DNA from: JAKFYM01 sp964416595
Lineage (GTDB): Bacteria; Bdellovibrionota; UBA1018; CAIPTA01
Reading direction: 5' to 3'
DNA length: 64,000 nucleotides
NCBI GenBank assembly: GCA_964416595.1
Contig: CAYQES010000005.1
Coordinates: forward strand, 69,789 to 133,788
Below, piece by piece: positions 7,693 to 16,264 of this stretch (the stretch's first letter is position 1; every line of letters begins with the position of its first letter). The position numbers and the translations under genes were made by a program. The notes beneath the pieces were generated by a model. That model ran no database searches and had not been told where the DNA came from. It saw only the letters and a program-made list of their open reading frames with translations.

Positions 7693-9216
7693 TTATTTAG
7701 GGCAAGTAACTGCCTGAATTGCAGCCTGCAAAGTTTCTTGTTTCAATTTCCCAGCGCCATCATACCAAGCGGGCATTTGCTCTTTGGTGTGGCACTGTAA
7801 GCACGCATTCGCCACTACCTTGCCAGTGCTACCGTCAGTGCCAAATGGATGCTCCGGCCGCCCACCGTGGCAACTTTCACACTGCACACTCACAAAAGAT
7901 TTTTTCACTCCCGCTTTTTTCATGGCCCCCACCCAATGAGCCACATCGGAGCGAATCTTGTGAGGATTGCCACGGTAGTGCTCTTTAGGAAATTCCTTGC
8001 CCGCAATTTCACGAATTTTTTCTAAAGGCACGGGCCGGCCACTTTGGTCCAAGAAGGCTTCTTTTAAAACCCTGAAACCGCCCTTTTCTCCCATACCCAC
8101 GCTATGGCATTTCACGCAGTCCATATTATTTTCTTGTTTCTTCGCCAGTAGAGTTAAAAACGCAGCACTATGGAGTTGCCCCTCTTGGAACTCCGCCTGT
8201 TTGCCATGGCAATCCCGGCAAGAAAGAAAAGTTTGATAGCCAAGGGCACGGCCATCTTGCTTGGCCCAAATTTTTGCGTCCAATTTACGATTGGCTTCCC
8301 CGATGCGTAAATTCGTTACCGCCACTAAATTTTTCATAGGATTGGCCATGCCCCGGGGCGCGTCTTTATAATTATTGTCTAGTTCGGCCACCACAAAATC
8401 CGATCGCTTAGGCAAATTCCCCGCTTCATATTCCACCATGCCAAGGATTTGCCCTTGGCTGCTAAGCTGCACCAAAAGTGTGGAGCCCTCCATCACAGGA
8501 GATTGCAATAAACTTTGGGAATGGGCTCCCACCAACAAATCAATGCCCGGCACTGCTTTGGCCATTTCTTGGTCGTAATCAAAACCTTGATGAGAGAGCG
8601 CTATCACCATTTCGGCGCCCTGTTTGCGTAATTTTTCCACCATGGCTTTGGCGTGGCCCACAGGATCTTTGGCCTCCAATTCGCCGGGTAAGGGCAAAGA
8701 GGGATGGAAAACGCCGAAGATCCCGATCTTTTTCCCGTAGCGCTCGATGATGATGGAATCCCGTAACAATAATTTTGCGGTGCCCTTCCAATAGATATTC
8801 GCAGAGAGAAAAGGAAAGCGCGCATGCTTCGATAATTCCTGCAACTTCGCAACACCCAAAGCAAAATCAGAAGCACCTACCGTGACCGCATCGGCACCGA
8901 GCAAATTGTAGGCTTCAATCACGCCCAGGGCCTGCTCATACCATTGGGGAGCCAGGAATTCCGTGGTGGTGGTGGACTTAAAAAGCAAATTGCCCGCGTC
9001 CACAAAAACTCTGGACTGATCGGGATAAGCTTTCATGGCGTTCCAGCGGCGATCCATGCCGCCAATCGGAGAAACCCGGCAACCACAGGGCTCGAGGTAA
9101 CCTACGTTATCGTTGTGGTAAAAAACCCGTATTTTTTCCGAAGAAGCCACGGGCGAAACAGTTGGTTTGCCTGGGCTGCACGCAACTAATAGCGCGAGCA
9201 CGGCTAAATATTTCAT
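7693..9216 (-). CDS. Tetraheme cytochrome c / calcineurin-like phosphoesterase fusion lipoprotein
   Basis: This 507-residue lipoprotein has a lipobox LVAC (Cys13). Residues of about 27-290 resemble the metallophosphoesterase domain of 5'-nucleotidases (YHNDNVGYLEPCGC, VDAGNLLF, GIDLLVGAHSQ). The C-terminal part carries four CxxCH heme c sites: CRDCH (about 333), CVKCH (about 367), CESCH (about 446) and CLQCH (about 472). Several canonical metal-ligand positions of the phosphoesterase are altered: the NDxHG histidine is absent, and GASDFALG stands where GNHEFD is expected, so hydrolase activity is doubtful. It is last in the pal-DUF4398-cpoB run and overlaps cpoB by 4 bases (ATGA). Periplasmic electron transfer is likely; the phosphoesterase-like part may be a binding domain. 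Confidence 0.85.
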   Translation of the reverse strand: MKYLAVLALLVACSPGKPTVSPVASSEKIRVFYHNDNVGYLEPCGCRVSPIGGMDRRWNAMKAYPDQSRVFVDAGNLLFKSTTTTEFLAPQWYEQALGVIEAYNLLGADAVTVGASDFALGVAKLQELSKHARFPFLSANIYWKGTAKLLLRDSIIIERYGKKIGIFGVFHPSLPLPGELEAKDPVGHAKAMVEKLRKQGAEMVIALSHQGFDYDQEMAKAVPGIDLLVGAHSQSLLQSPVMEGSTLLVQLSSQGQILGMVEYEAGNLPKRSDFVVAELDNNYKDAPRGMANPMKNLVAVTNLRIGEANRKLDAKIWAKQDGRALGYQTFLSCRDCHGKQAEFQEGQLHSAAFLTLLAKKQENNMDCVKCHSVGMGEKGGFRVLKEAFLDQSGRPVPLEKIREIAGKEFPKEHYRGNPHKIRSDVAHWVGAMKKAGVKKSFVSVQCESCHGGRPEHPFGTDGSTGKVVANACLQCHTKEQMPAWYDGAGKLKQETLQAAIQAVTCPK

Positions 9217-9977
9217 TTTAAAAATTTCCTAGCGGCCTTTGCTTCGGAACTATTGGGATGATTTTGCACAAGGATCTGGGCAAAGGCTTTAGCATCTTTT
9301 TCTTTACCCATAGCCTTGAAGCTTTCCGCAATCCGCAAAGTACTTTTCCGCCCCCAGGCGGTGGCTGGGGATTTTTCGTGAACTACGGCAAATTCCACTA
9401 TAGCATCAGCATAAGATTTTTGTTTGTAGAGGATATCACCTAAGTAGTAATGGGCATCCATAGCCTTTTTGCCTTTGGCATTGGCTTCCAAATAAGAACG
9501 AAACCCGCCCTGTGCCGCTTCGTAATCTTTGGCTTTGTAGGCCGTAAGTGCGCTTTGGAAAGAGGCGCCTTTGGTAGGTGCTGTAGACGAAGAATTCGAC
9601 GCAGATCGCTGGCGCTCTTTCAACAACTGCACATTTTCTTCTTTTAAGCGCTTCATCTCTTCAAATAGTGACTCTTGAGATTTTTGCATTTCAGAAATTT
9701 GGGCCTTTAAATCGGTTACGTTTTTTTCCGTGCCCTCCCGGTTCGATGCCTGTTCTTTTTTCCGTTGGTGCTCCATCTCTTCGAGCTTGCCCTGTAAGCG
9801 ACCAATCTCCGCTTGCATGCGGTCCAAATTCTGCTGGTATTGCACTACCTCTTGTTGCAAAGAAGCTTGAGCTTCTTTCTCTTCTTTTTCTCTAGCAATC
9901 TCGGCTCTCGTACGAAAGCAACCAGGAAGTAAAAGCACAACAAGCACACATATAAAATATTTTGATTTCTGCATCAT
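9213..9977 (-). CDS. cpoB: Tol-Pal-associated TPR lipoprotein CpoB/YbgF-like
   Basis: 254 residues with a lipoprotein signal (lipobox LPGC, Cys20), a long charged coiled coil at about 28-118 and three TPR-like repeats at 140-254 (ALTAYKAKDYEAAQGGF, HYYLGDILYKQKSYADAI, LRIAESFKAMGKEKDAK). This is the CpoB/YbgF layout. In E. coli CpoB coordinates peptidoglycan synthesis with Tol-Pal outer-membrane constriction, although that protein is not lipidated. The coiled coil here is longer than usual. It sits with pal, but no tolQRAB is in the window. The 3' end overlaps the tetraheme lipoprotein gene by 4 bases. Confidence 0.85.
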   Translation of the reverse strand: MMQKSKYFICVLVVLLLPGCFRTRAEIAREKEEKEAQASLQQEVVQYQQNLDRMQAEIGRLQGKLEEMEHQRKKEQASNREGTEKNVTDLKAQISEMQKSQESLFEEMKRLKEENVQLLKERQRSASNSSSTAPTKGASFQSALTAYKAKDYEAAQGGFRSYLEANAKGKKAMDAHYYLGDILYKQKSYADAIVEFAVVHEKSPATAWGRKSTLRIAESFKAMGKEKDAKAFAQILVQNHPNSSEAKAARKFLK

Positions 9978-9981
9978 AGAA

Positions 9982-10332
9982 TCATTTCACCAGAGATTCT
10001 GCTGCGGGGGAATTGGAATTTCCTCGCAAAGCTTTCCACTCGGCCTCCTCTGAAAGAACACGGGATTTCACCGCTAAAGTGCGGGCTTCTTTGAAATTTT
10101 TCAGTCGGTAATAAGAGCGGGCCCGGGCCAATTGATCCTTGGCAATCTGAAAAATCGGTGCCGTTTCCGGATTCGTATCGGCCGCCGCTAGTAAGGCCGC
10201 TTGGTGGGCCGCTTCCGCATAGGCCAATTGTTTAATGGGCCGGCTTTCAAACATTGCACAAGAAGAGAAAAAACAAATAGCCGCCAGGCTAATAAAAACC
10301 TTGGCGGCTAATCTTTGGTTTAGGGCTAACAT
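9982..10332 (-). CDS. DUF4398-like small lipoprotein
   Basis: 116 residues with a signal peptide and lipobox-like FSSC (Cys25), followed by an Ala-rich helical repeat domain (AYAEAAHQAALLAAADTNPE, then a segment with YYRLKNFKEARTLA). This resembles DUF4398 lipoproteins, which are often encoded next to OmpA/Pal proteins. It lies between pal (17-base gap upstream) and cpoB (4-base gap downstream), so it is probably co-transcribed and works at the outer membrane-peptidoglycan interface. Exact role unknown. Confidence 0.7.
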   Translation of the reverse strand: MLALNQRLAAKVFISLAAICFFSSCAMFESRPIKQLAYAEAAHQAALLAAADTNPETAPIFQIAKDQLARARSYYRLKNFKEARTLAVKSRVLSEEAEWKALRGNSNSPAAESLVK

Positions 10333-10349
10333 GCCCTAAAAGGATAGCG

Positions 10350-10856
10350 CTATTTTCCGGTGATCACAAAGTTTGCCCGACGATTCTTCGCCCAAACATC
10401 TTCATTGCTGCCCATTTCAATTGGTTTTTCTTTCCCCATACTAATGGTGGTCACGCGGGATCCGCTCACGCCGCCGGCTACCAATTGCTGTTTCACCGCA
10501 TTGGCCCGTTTCTCACCCAAAGCCAAGTTGTACTGGATGCCGCCTCTTTCGTCGCAATGGCCTTCCACTTGGATATTCACCGTAGGGTTATCTTTTAAGA
10601 TCCGGATATTGGCTTTTAGGATTTCCCGGTTCTCGCCCACGATTTCAAAGGAGTCGTAAGGGAAATGGATCGTTTGCATGCCCATAGCATTGTTGGAATC
10701 GCTATCAGCGAGACCGCCCTCGATGGCGCTCTCAGTAACCTCTCCACCTTCACCACCCTCTTCCGGAGACAAACCTGGTTTTTTGGGGCATCCCGTTAGA
10801 ACAAGGCTCAACACCAAGAATCCCATGGTCAATGTGTTTCTAATTTTAGCATTCAT
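10350..10856 (-). CDS. pal: Peptidoglycan-associated lipoprotein Pal
   Basis: 168 residues. The start at 10856 has AAGGAG upstream and gives a clean lipoprotein signal (lipobox LTGC, Cys23); a longer frame back to 10961 is unlikely. After an acidic, Gly-rich linker comes an OmpA-like domain (about 65-168) with IHFPYDSFEI, the peptidoglycan-binding HCDERG, NLALGEKRANAVKQQL and KNRRANFVI. Pal anchors the outer membrane to peptidoglycan and works with TolB. It is the first gene of the run with the DUF4398-like gene, cpoB and the tetraheme fusion. A GATAAT -10-like hexamer lies upstream on the minus strand around 10935-10945, without a good -35 match. Confidence 0.93.
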   Translation of the reverse strand: MNAKIRNTLTMGFLVLSLVLTGCPKKPGLSPEEGGEGGEVTESAIEGGLADSDSNNAMGMQTIHFPYDSFEIVGENREILKANIRILKDNPTVNIQVEGHCDERGGIQYNLALGEKRANAVKQQLVAGGVSGSRVTTISMGKEKPIEMGSNEDVWAKNRRANFVITGK

Positions 10857-10986
10857 TTTTGTCTCCTTTTCCCTGAGCGAGCTTAAGCAGCTTAGATCAT
10901 TGAAATTTTTTTTTAACGTTACCCACGATAAAGGAAATTTATTATCTTTGCCACAAATCACGCAAGCATTTTGATAATGCAGAGCT

Positions 10987-12009
10987 TCAGTTGAAGCCCT
11001 CGAGCCCGCCGAGCATTTGCATATATTGCTCCAACTCTTCCAAACTCACAGTGGCAGTGCCGGGTTTGCCCACTTCCACACCAGCGGCAAAATTAGCCAA
11101 TAGGGCAGCTTCCACCAAGGTGGCACCACTAATCATGGCCAGCGTGAGGAGGGAAATCACCGTATCGCCAGCGCCGGAAACATCATAGACCGAGCGCGCA
11201 AATGTGGGGATGCGCACAGGAGCATCGGAACGGGTAAAGAGAGTCATGCCCGCTTTCCCTTGGGTGATCACCACAATCGGTGCGTCCACTTCTTTCAAGA
11301 GCGTGGATCCCGCCTGGTGCAGAGATTCTTCGTCCACAATTTCCACACCACTCAAACGTTCCGCCTCATGGGCATTGGGCTTAAACAAGGAAACACCTTT
11401 GTAGACAGAAGGCGTGCGCACAGAAGTGGTGGGATCCACCGTAATAAAACGATTGTGCTTCTTGGCTTCTTCCACCACGGCGCGGATCACGCGATTGGTG
11501 AGTAAGCCTTTTCCATAATCTTCCAAAATCACGGCGTCGAAACCGCTGATCACGGGAATCACTTTCTGCAAATAAAAATCTTCGGCCTCCGCCGTTAGAG
11601 GCATGGTAGTTTCGTGATCGATGCGCACGATTTGTTGGTTTTGCGCGAGCACCCGCTCTTTCAAAGTGGTGCGGCGGCTCGAGTGCGAGAGCACATACTG
11701 GGAAGAAATTCCGTTTTCTTTGAGCAATCCTAAGAGCTCATCACAAAATTTATCCTTCCCTACTAAAGACGCAAGATAGGGAACGCCACCAAAAGCTTTC
11801 ACGTTGTCAGCCACGTTGGCCGCCAAACCTAATTTATCTTGCTGGCCGCTCACACTCACCACTGGCACCGGTGCTTCCGGAGAAAGGCGCGTGGCTGCGC
11901 CCAAAGTGTAGCGATCCACGCCCACATCACCTACGATCAAAACTTTTTTACCGGCGATATTGCCTACGATTTTCTGGAACCGCTCCCGTTTGATGGCGTA
12001 TGTGTTCAT
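10987..12009 (-). CDS. hldA: D-glycero-beta-D-manno-heptose-7-phosphate kinase (RfaE/HldE domain I)
   Basis: 340 residues of the PfkB/ribokinase fold: VLIVGDVGVDRYTLG near the N terminus, a substrate segment (SPEAPVPVV) typical of RfaE kinases and the C-terminal catalytic DVSGAGDTVISLL. It phosphorylates heptose-7-phosphate in ADP-heptose synthesis for LPS core. It lacks the nucleotidyltransferase half found in E. coli HldE, so it is the single-domain form and a separate hldC-like gene must lie elsewhere. The start overlaps the heptosyltransferase-like gene by 4 bases (ATGA), consistent with a joint LPS role. Confidence 0.92.
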   Translation of the reverse strand: MNTYAIKRERFQKIVGNIAGKKVLIVGDVGVDRYTLGAATRLSPEAPVPVVSVSGQQDKLGLAANVADNVKAFGGVPYLASLVGKDKFCDELLGLLKENGISSQYVLSHSSRRTTLKERVLAQNQQIVRIDHETTMPLTAEAEDFYLQKVIPVISGFDAVILEDYGKGLLTNRVIRAVVEEAKKHNRFITVDPTTSVRTPSVYKGVSLFKPNAHEAERLSGVEIVDEESLHQAGSTLLKEVDAPIVVITQGKAGMTLFTRSDAPVRIPTFARSVYDVSGAGDTVISLLTLAMISGATLVEAALLANFAAGVEVGKPGTATVSLEELEQYMQMLGGLEGFN

Positions 12010-13172
12010 TCGTTCTCCTCAAACTCTTCCCAATCGTGGAAGGATGCACCCTTGCTGATTTTGAGCGGGCCGCCCTCTAACAACGCTACTACCTGAGCTT
12101 CAACGTCTTCCACGGAAACTCTAGGCATACAAGGATAATAGAGACAAGCCTGCAAAGCGCAGTGAAAATCTTCGCCGCAAGTTACATCGGGCACGAGTAC
12201 GGATGCCTGATCCCCAGAACTTATTCCAAGATGCGTGCCGATGCCCACTCCATAGGGGCCCCAACGCACGGCACTTTGCACCTTAATCGGCGGAAAAACG
12301 GAAACCACTTTTTTCCCTAAAGCCACCGCCAAATGCATGGGCCCCGTGCTCGGCGCCACCACTCCATCACATTGCTGAAATAAAGCGATGGTGGCCCCAA
12401 GGCCTTTATCCCCAATGTATTTTGTGAGCATCGGTTGGTCAGATTCATAGGTTTGCTGGCGCGCAATGGCCTGAAACACATTTTCCACTAACGCATCTTC
12501 TCCCGGACCACCCGTAACAATGATGTGATAGCGCTGGATCAATCTTCTCGCCAAAGCCACATAATGACCTTCGGGCCAATTGAGCGCCGAGCCCGCCATG
12601 CCCGGATGAATCACCACCGTTTTGTAACGGGGCGAAAGCCCCTTCTCCACAAAAAATCGCAAAGCTTCTTTGCTGTTCTCCTCGGAAACCTGCAAATGGG
12701 TTTTTTCTTTGGCGTCAGCCACGTGGATGCCGAATTCTTTTAAGAGTTGGATATTATAATCGGCCTCGTGCATTTCCACCGCCGAGCGATTTTGCCTGCG
12801 GCCCCGATTGAAACAAATCCAAGACCACCATTTAGAATATGGGCCCACACGAAGCGGAATTCCCGAAAGCAATATGGCCAAAGCCACCTGGAACCTCGCT
12901 TGGAAAACCACGGCACCAGTGCAACGCTCTCTACGTAAACGCCCCACTAACCGCCAAAATCCCCAAAAGCCCCCAAATTTTTCCGGGTCTAAAACAATGG
13001 ATGCATTCAAATGGGGACTGTGTGCATACACTTCCGCAGCGGTTACGGAAACCAAACCCACCAAGTGCGCATGGGGATATTTTTTTCGCAGGGCCGCGAT
13101 GGCGGGGGTGGTAAGCACCACGTCGCCGATTTTGTCCGTACGGACCAATAAAATTCTAGGTTCCTTTGCCAT
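12006..13172 (-). CDS. Glycosyltransferase family 9, ADP-heptose:LPS heptosyltransferase-like
   Basis: 388 residues: N-terminal ILLVRTDKIGDVVLTTPAI, a middle HPGMAGSALNWPEGHY and the GT9 donor-site segment APSTGPMHLAVALGKKVVSVF. The C terminus has a Cys-rich tail (CGEDFHCALQACLYYPC) that is common in this family. GT9 enzymes add heptose to LPS core at the inner membrane. It is immediately upstream of hldA (4-base overlap) and overlaps cmk by 17 bases, so the four genes hisC-cmk-this-hldA read as one transcript. WaaC, WaaF or WaaQ identity cannot be assigned from the sequence. Confidence 0.9.
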   Translation of the reverse strand: MAKEPRILLVRTDKIGDVVLTTPAIAALRKKYPHAHLVGLVSVTAAEVYAHSPHLNASIVLDPEKFGGFWGFWRLVGRLRRERCTGAVVFQARFQVALAILLSGIPLRVGPYSKWWSWICFNRGRRQNRSAVEMHEADYNIQLLKEFGIHVADAKEKTHLQVSEENSKEALRFFVEKGLSPRYKTVVIHPGMAGSALNWPEGHYVALARRLIQRYHIIVTGGPGEDALVENVFQAIARQQTYESDQPMLTKYIGDKGLGATIALFQQCDGVVAPSTGPMHLAVALGKKVVSVFPPIKVQSAVRWGPYGVGIGTHLGISSGDQASVLVPDVTCGEDFHCALQACLYYPCMPRVSVEDVEAQVVALLEGGPLKISKGASFHDWEEFEENE

Positions 13173-13833
13173 CCCGTACGATCGATTCTAAACGATCCAA
13201 AACAGATTCGATAGACATACCGCTCGTGTCCACCAACACAGCATCTTCCGCCTGCTTGAGTGGGGCAATTGCTCGGGTACTATCCTGTCTATCGCGCTGG
13301 GCCATTTCCTTCTGGATCGCTTCCGGATCCACGGGTAAACCTTTCACGAGCAATTCTTCCGCCCGCCTTTTCGCCCGGCTCTCTAAAGAAGCCGTTAAGT
13401 AGATTTTTACCTCCGCCTGGGGAAACACCACGGTGCCAATATCCCGGCCTTCGAGCACCACGGCGCCGTTCTCGCCCAAATCCCTTTGCAGGGAAAGTAA
13501 AAGCGCACGCACGCCCGGATACGCGGAAACTTTTGAAGCCGCGGCCCCCACATTTTCCGCCCGAATTTCCGCCGCCACATTACGGCCATTTAAATGCAAA
13601 AGATTGCCCGTGGCCAAGAGGCGAAACTCAAACTTCACGCCTTGGACTGCAGCTAAGACAGCGGCTTCGTTGTTGAGGTCGCAATTTTTTTCGAGAGCTA
13701 ACAGACCCACTCCCCGGTACAGGGCACCCGTATCAATATGAGTGAAAGCCAAGCGCTGGGCCAATAGTTTCGCCACCGTGCTTTTGCCACTACCAGCCGG
13801 ACCATCAATGGCCACGATGGGCCCTTTTTTCAT
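13156..13833 (-). CDS. cmk: Cytidylate kinase
   Basis: 225 residues, the usual length. P-loop GPAGSGKSTVAKLLA at 11-25, HIDTGALYR, the NMP-binding LEGRDIGTVVFP and the lid RQDSTRAIAPL with a terminal DTS. It phosphorylates CMP and dCMP to the diphosphates with ATP. It overlaps hisC by 4 bases (ATGA) upstream and the heptosyltransferase-like gene by 17 bases downstream. Confidence 0.97.
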   Translation of the reverse strand: MKKGPIVAIDGPAGSGKSTVAKLLAQRLAFTHIDTGALYRGVGLLALEKNCDLNNEAAVLAAVQGVKFEFRLLATGNLLHLNGRNVAAEIRAENVGAAASKVSAYPGVRALLLSLQRDLGENGAVVLEGRDIGTVVFPQAEVKIYLTASLESRAKRRAEELLVKGLPVDPEAIQKEMAQRDRQDSTRAIAPLKQAEDAVLVDTSGMSIESVLDRLESIVRDGKGT

Positions 13834-14957
13834 GCTCCACCTGCCAAGGCTTTTTCGAGAGCAGCCAAGAGGCGCCGGTTCTCCTCCATGGTGCCGATCG
13901 TGAAACGCAAATGCTCTTTCAAACCATAACCCGCCACAGGCCGCACGATCACGCCACTACGCAAGAGTTGATCGTAGATTGCCATGGGATTTTTCGGCAT
14001 TTTCGCCAGTAAGAAACTTCCCTGGCTCGGCCAGTATTCTAAACCGAGACGCGTGAATTCTTTTTCCAGAAAAATCATACCTTCTGCATTTGTGTTGAAA
14101 GAACGTTGCACGTGAGCGTCATCATCCAAAGCAGCCAAGGCAGCCACAATCGCCAAACGATTCACATTGAAGGGCAATTTCACTTTACGCAAGGGCACGA
14201 GTAAATCCGGATGACCCACGCCATAGCCCACGCGCAAACCACTCAAACCGTAGATCTTTGAGAAGGTGCGGGTCACGAGCAAATTGGGATACTGGGAATA
14301 AAATTCCAGGGGCGCCGGCAAATCTTTCGCTCGCACATACTCCCAGTAGGCGTAATCGAGGGCCACGATGAGATCCCGGCCTTTTAGAGCGTCCAAAACT
14401 TTTTTCAAAAGCTTGCGATCGAGATAGGTGCCAGTGGGATTGTTGGGGTTGGGCAGGAAAACGATACGGGTTTTATCGTCTACAAGTTTTAAGATTTCGT
14501 CCACTTCCTTGGCAGCATCCTTCAAAAGTTTTGGTTCCCGATATTCCACGCCGTGCACTTGGCTAGCCACCCGATAGGAAAGAAAGGCGGAACCGCAGCT
14601 CACGGTATTATCCCCAGGTTGGCAATAGGAGCGCACGAGTAAACTCAACACTTCCTCGGAGCCATTGCCCACGATCACTTCTTCCATATCCACTTTCAGG
14701 CGTTCGGCGAGGGCCTCTCTTAGAGGATAGTGAGCCGCATCGGGATAAAGGTGCAAATGGGGCAATTCTTTTTGGATGGCGGCGAGGGCCTTTGGTGAAG
14801 GGCCGAGAGGATTTTCGTTGGAAGCGAGTTTGATGATGTTGGAAACGCCTAGTTCCCGCTCCAATTCTTCGATGGGTTTACCAGGTTGGTAAACGGCGCA
14901 ATCACGCACATAGGAGGGTATGGGAGGAAGGTGGGGTTTCGGGGCTAAAATGGGCAT
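13830..14957 (-). CDS. hisC: Histidinol-phosphate aminotransferase
   Basis: 375 residues of fold-type I PLP aminotransferase. Diagnostic segments are KLASNENPLGPSPKAL near 42-57, FLPNPNNPTGTYL (about 169-181) and the PLP-lysine region TRTFSKIYGLSGLRVGYG (about 229-246). It converts imidazole-acetol phosphate and glutamate to histidinol phosphate. No other his genes are nearby; it begins the overlapping operon with cmk. Some HisC proteins act on aromatic 2-oxo acids instead, and that cannot be excluded. Confidence 0.92.
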   Translation of the reverse strand: MPILAPKPHLPPIPSYVRDCAVYQPGKPIEELERELGVSNIIKLASNENPLGPSPKALAAIQKELPHLHLYPDAAHYPLREALAERLKVDMEEVIVGNGSEEVLSLLVRSYCQPGDNTVSCGSAFLSYRVASQVHGVEYREPKLLKDAAKEVDEILKLVDDKTRIVFLPNPNNPTGTYLDRKLLKKVLDALKGRDLIVALDYAYWEYVRAKDLPAPLEFYSQYPNLLVTRTFSKIYGLSGLRVGYGVGHPDLLVPLRKVKLPFNVNRLAIVAALAALDDDAHVQRSFNTNAEGMIFLEKEFTRLGLEYWPSQGSFLLAKMPKNPMAIYDQLLRSGVIVRPVAGYGLKEHLRFTIGTMEENRRLLAALEKALAGGA

Positions 14958-15005
14958 GCTCTATATTTAGCAAAAAAGGGTTGTACTTCGCACGTGCAAA
15001 GTAGG

Positions 15006-15578
15006 TTAGCGGGGCATCACCTTGCAGCGCGCCTTTTCCATGGAACGCCACTCTTCTTGCCAGAGCATGAGCGTGGCCCGGCCGAGGTCTTCTGCGTCCA
15101 CCTCTAAATCCTTTAAACCCACGGCTCGTACGGGGGCACCGCTGGCATCGATATTCACACCAAAATGAAAGAGCGTGGAAACGGGGCTCGCCGTTACAAT
15201 CGAAACAGAAAGTTTTGCCCAGTCCGCCTTTTGCCGAACATAAAGATCATTGCCCCGGCGCTGGATCTCACCACCCGGCAAACGGGCCCGCAATAAATCT
15301 GCAAAACCTGCAATGAACAAACGTTGCCGAGCCACGGCCAAAGCCAAATCGCCCTCGAACCACTCACCCAAAAAATGCAGCATCTCGCCGGCCCGGATAT
15401 GGTTTTCTTGGAAACGATCTTCCATATCCACCATCTCGCCGGTATCCACGGAACAAGGCCCGCGAAAGGCCACCACGCTGCTGCAAAATTCTCCTACCCG
15501 CCCGGCAATCCAATGGGGAGCAAGCTCTTGGCCCGTATAGGGAATTTTTTCTTCCAAAAATTTTACCAACAAACTCAT
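15006..15578 (-). CDS. DUF366 family protein linked to queC
   Basis: 190 residues starting at MSLLVKFLEEKIPYTGQELAPHW... (first part shown only); the ATG at 15578 overlaps the queC stop as ATGA, so the longer frame to 15602 is not needed. Features are a Cys-containing FRGPCSVDTGEMVDMED segment (about 37-53) and a C-terminal domain with conserved-looking DLYVRQKADWAKLSVSIVT. It resembles DUF366, an uncharacterised family. Tight coupling to queC suggests a role in 7-deazaguanine/queuosine metabolism, which is an inference from the operon only. Confidence 0.7.
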   Translation of the reverse strand: MSLLVKFLEEKIPYTGQELAPHWIAGRVGEFCSSVVAFRGPCSVDTGEMVDMEDRFQENHIRAGEMLHFLGEWFEGDLALAVARQRLFIAGFADLLRARLPGGEIQRRGNDLYVRQKADWAKLSVSIVTASPVSTLFHFGVNIDASGAPVRAVGLKDLEVDAEDLGRATLMLWQEEWRSMEKARCKVMPR

Positions 15579-16264
15579 GGATGCCCCATTCGCCGTAGCC
15601 ATTCGGAACCACGTTCACCAGCCGCCAACAAAGCCCGTTCACTGCGGCGGCAACTTTCGCACTGCCAGCAGCGCTCTGGCCCCGCTTCGTAACAGCTCCA
15701 TACCAAATGCAGGGGCAATTCTAAAGCCAAGGCCTCTGCTAGAATGCGGGTTTTATCCCAAGCCACCGTATAGGAATTCACCCGCACTCCACTCAAGGTA
15801 GAAAAGGAGAAAGCCTTATTGATCGCCTCCATATAGGCAGCGGAATTATCCGGGAATGTGCTGGCTTCTTCTTGGTTAAATCCCACTACCACTTCTTTTT
15901 CACCCAGAGCTTCCGCATAAGCGGCGGCGATATTAAGAAAAACTCCATTGCGATTGGCCACCCACACCGCTTGCATGCTGGGCGTGGTGCGCTCCATGGA
16001 ATCTAGTTCATGGATTTCAAGGTGCGGCACCGCTTGTTCGCCCCGGGTGAGGCTTGTTGGATTTACGGCTCCCAGCCACTGCATGGGAACCGATTGCCAA
16101 GCCACACCGTAGTGCCGGGCTAAATTTTCTGCAGCTTTTAGTTCTGGTGCTTGGGCCCTTTGCCCGTAGCTCATCGTCAAAGCCAAACGGGCTTGGCCTG
16201 CTTTTGCCAGCAAAGCTAAATTCACGGCGGAATCTAATCCGCCCGAAAGTAAAATTACAGCCAT
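15575..16264 (-). CDS. queC: 7-cyano-7-deazaguanine synthase QueC
   Basis: 229 residues, normal for the family. N-terminal PP-loop ILLSGGLDSAVNLALL binds ATP; the C-terminal zinc site has Cys residues in SCYEAGPERCWQCESCRRS. QueC makes preQ0 from 7-carboxy-7-deazaguanine, the precursor of tRNA queuosine. It overlaps the transglycosylase gene upstream by 10 bases and the DUF366 gene downstream by 4. queD, queE and queF are not in the window. Confidence 0.95.
   Translation of the reverse strand: MAVILLSGGLDSAVNLALLAKAGQARLALTMSYGQRAQAPELKAAENLARHYGVAWQSVPMQWLGAVNPTSLTRGEQAVPHLEIHELDSMERTTPSMQAVWVANRNGVFLNIAAAYAEALGEKEVVVGFNQEEASTFPDNSAAYMEAINKAFSFSTLSGVRVNSYTVAWDKTRILAEALALELPLHLVWSCYEAGPERCWQCESCRRSERALLAAGERGSEWLRRMGHP

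Noticed and set aside
10857..10961. N-terminal extension of Pal
   Set aside because: It would bury the lipoprotein signal; the start at 10856 has AAGGAG.
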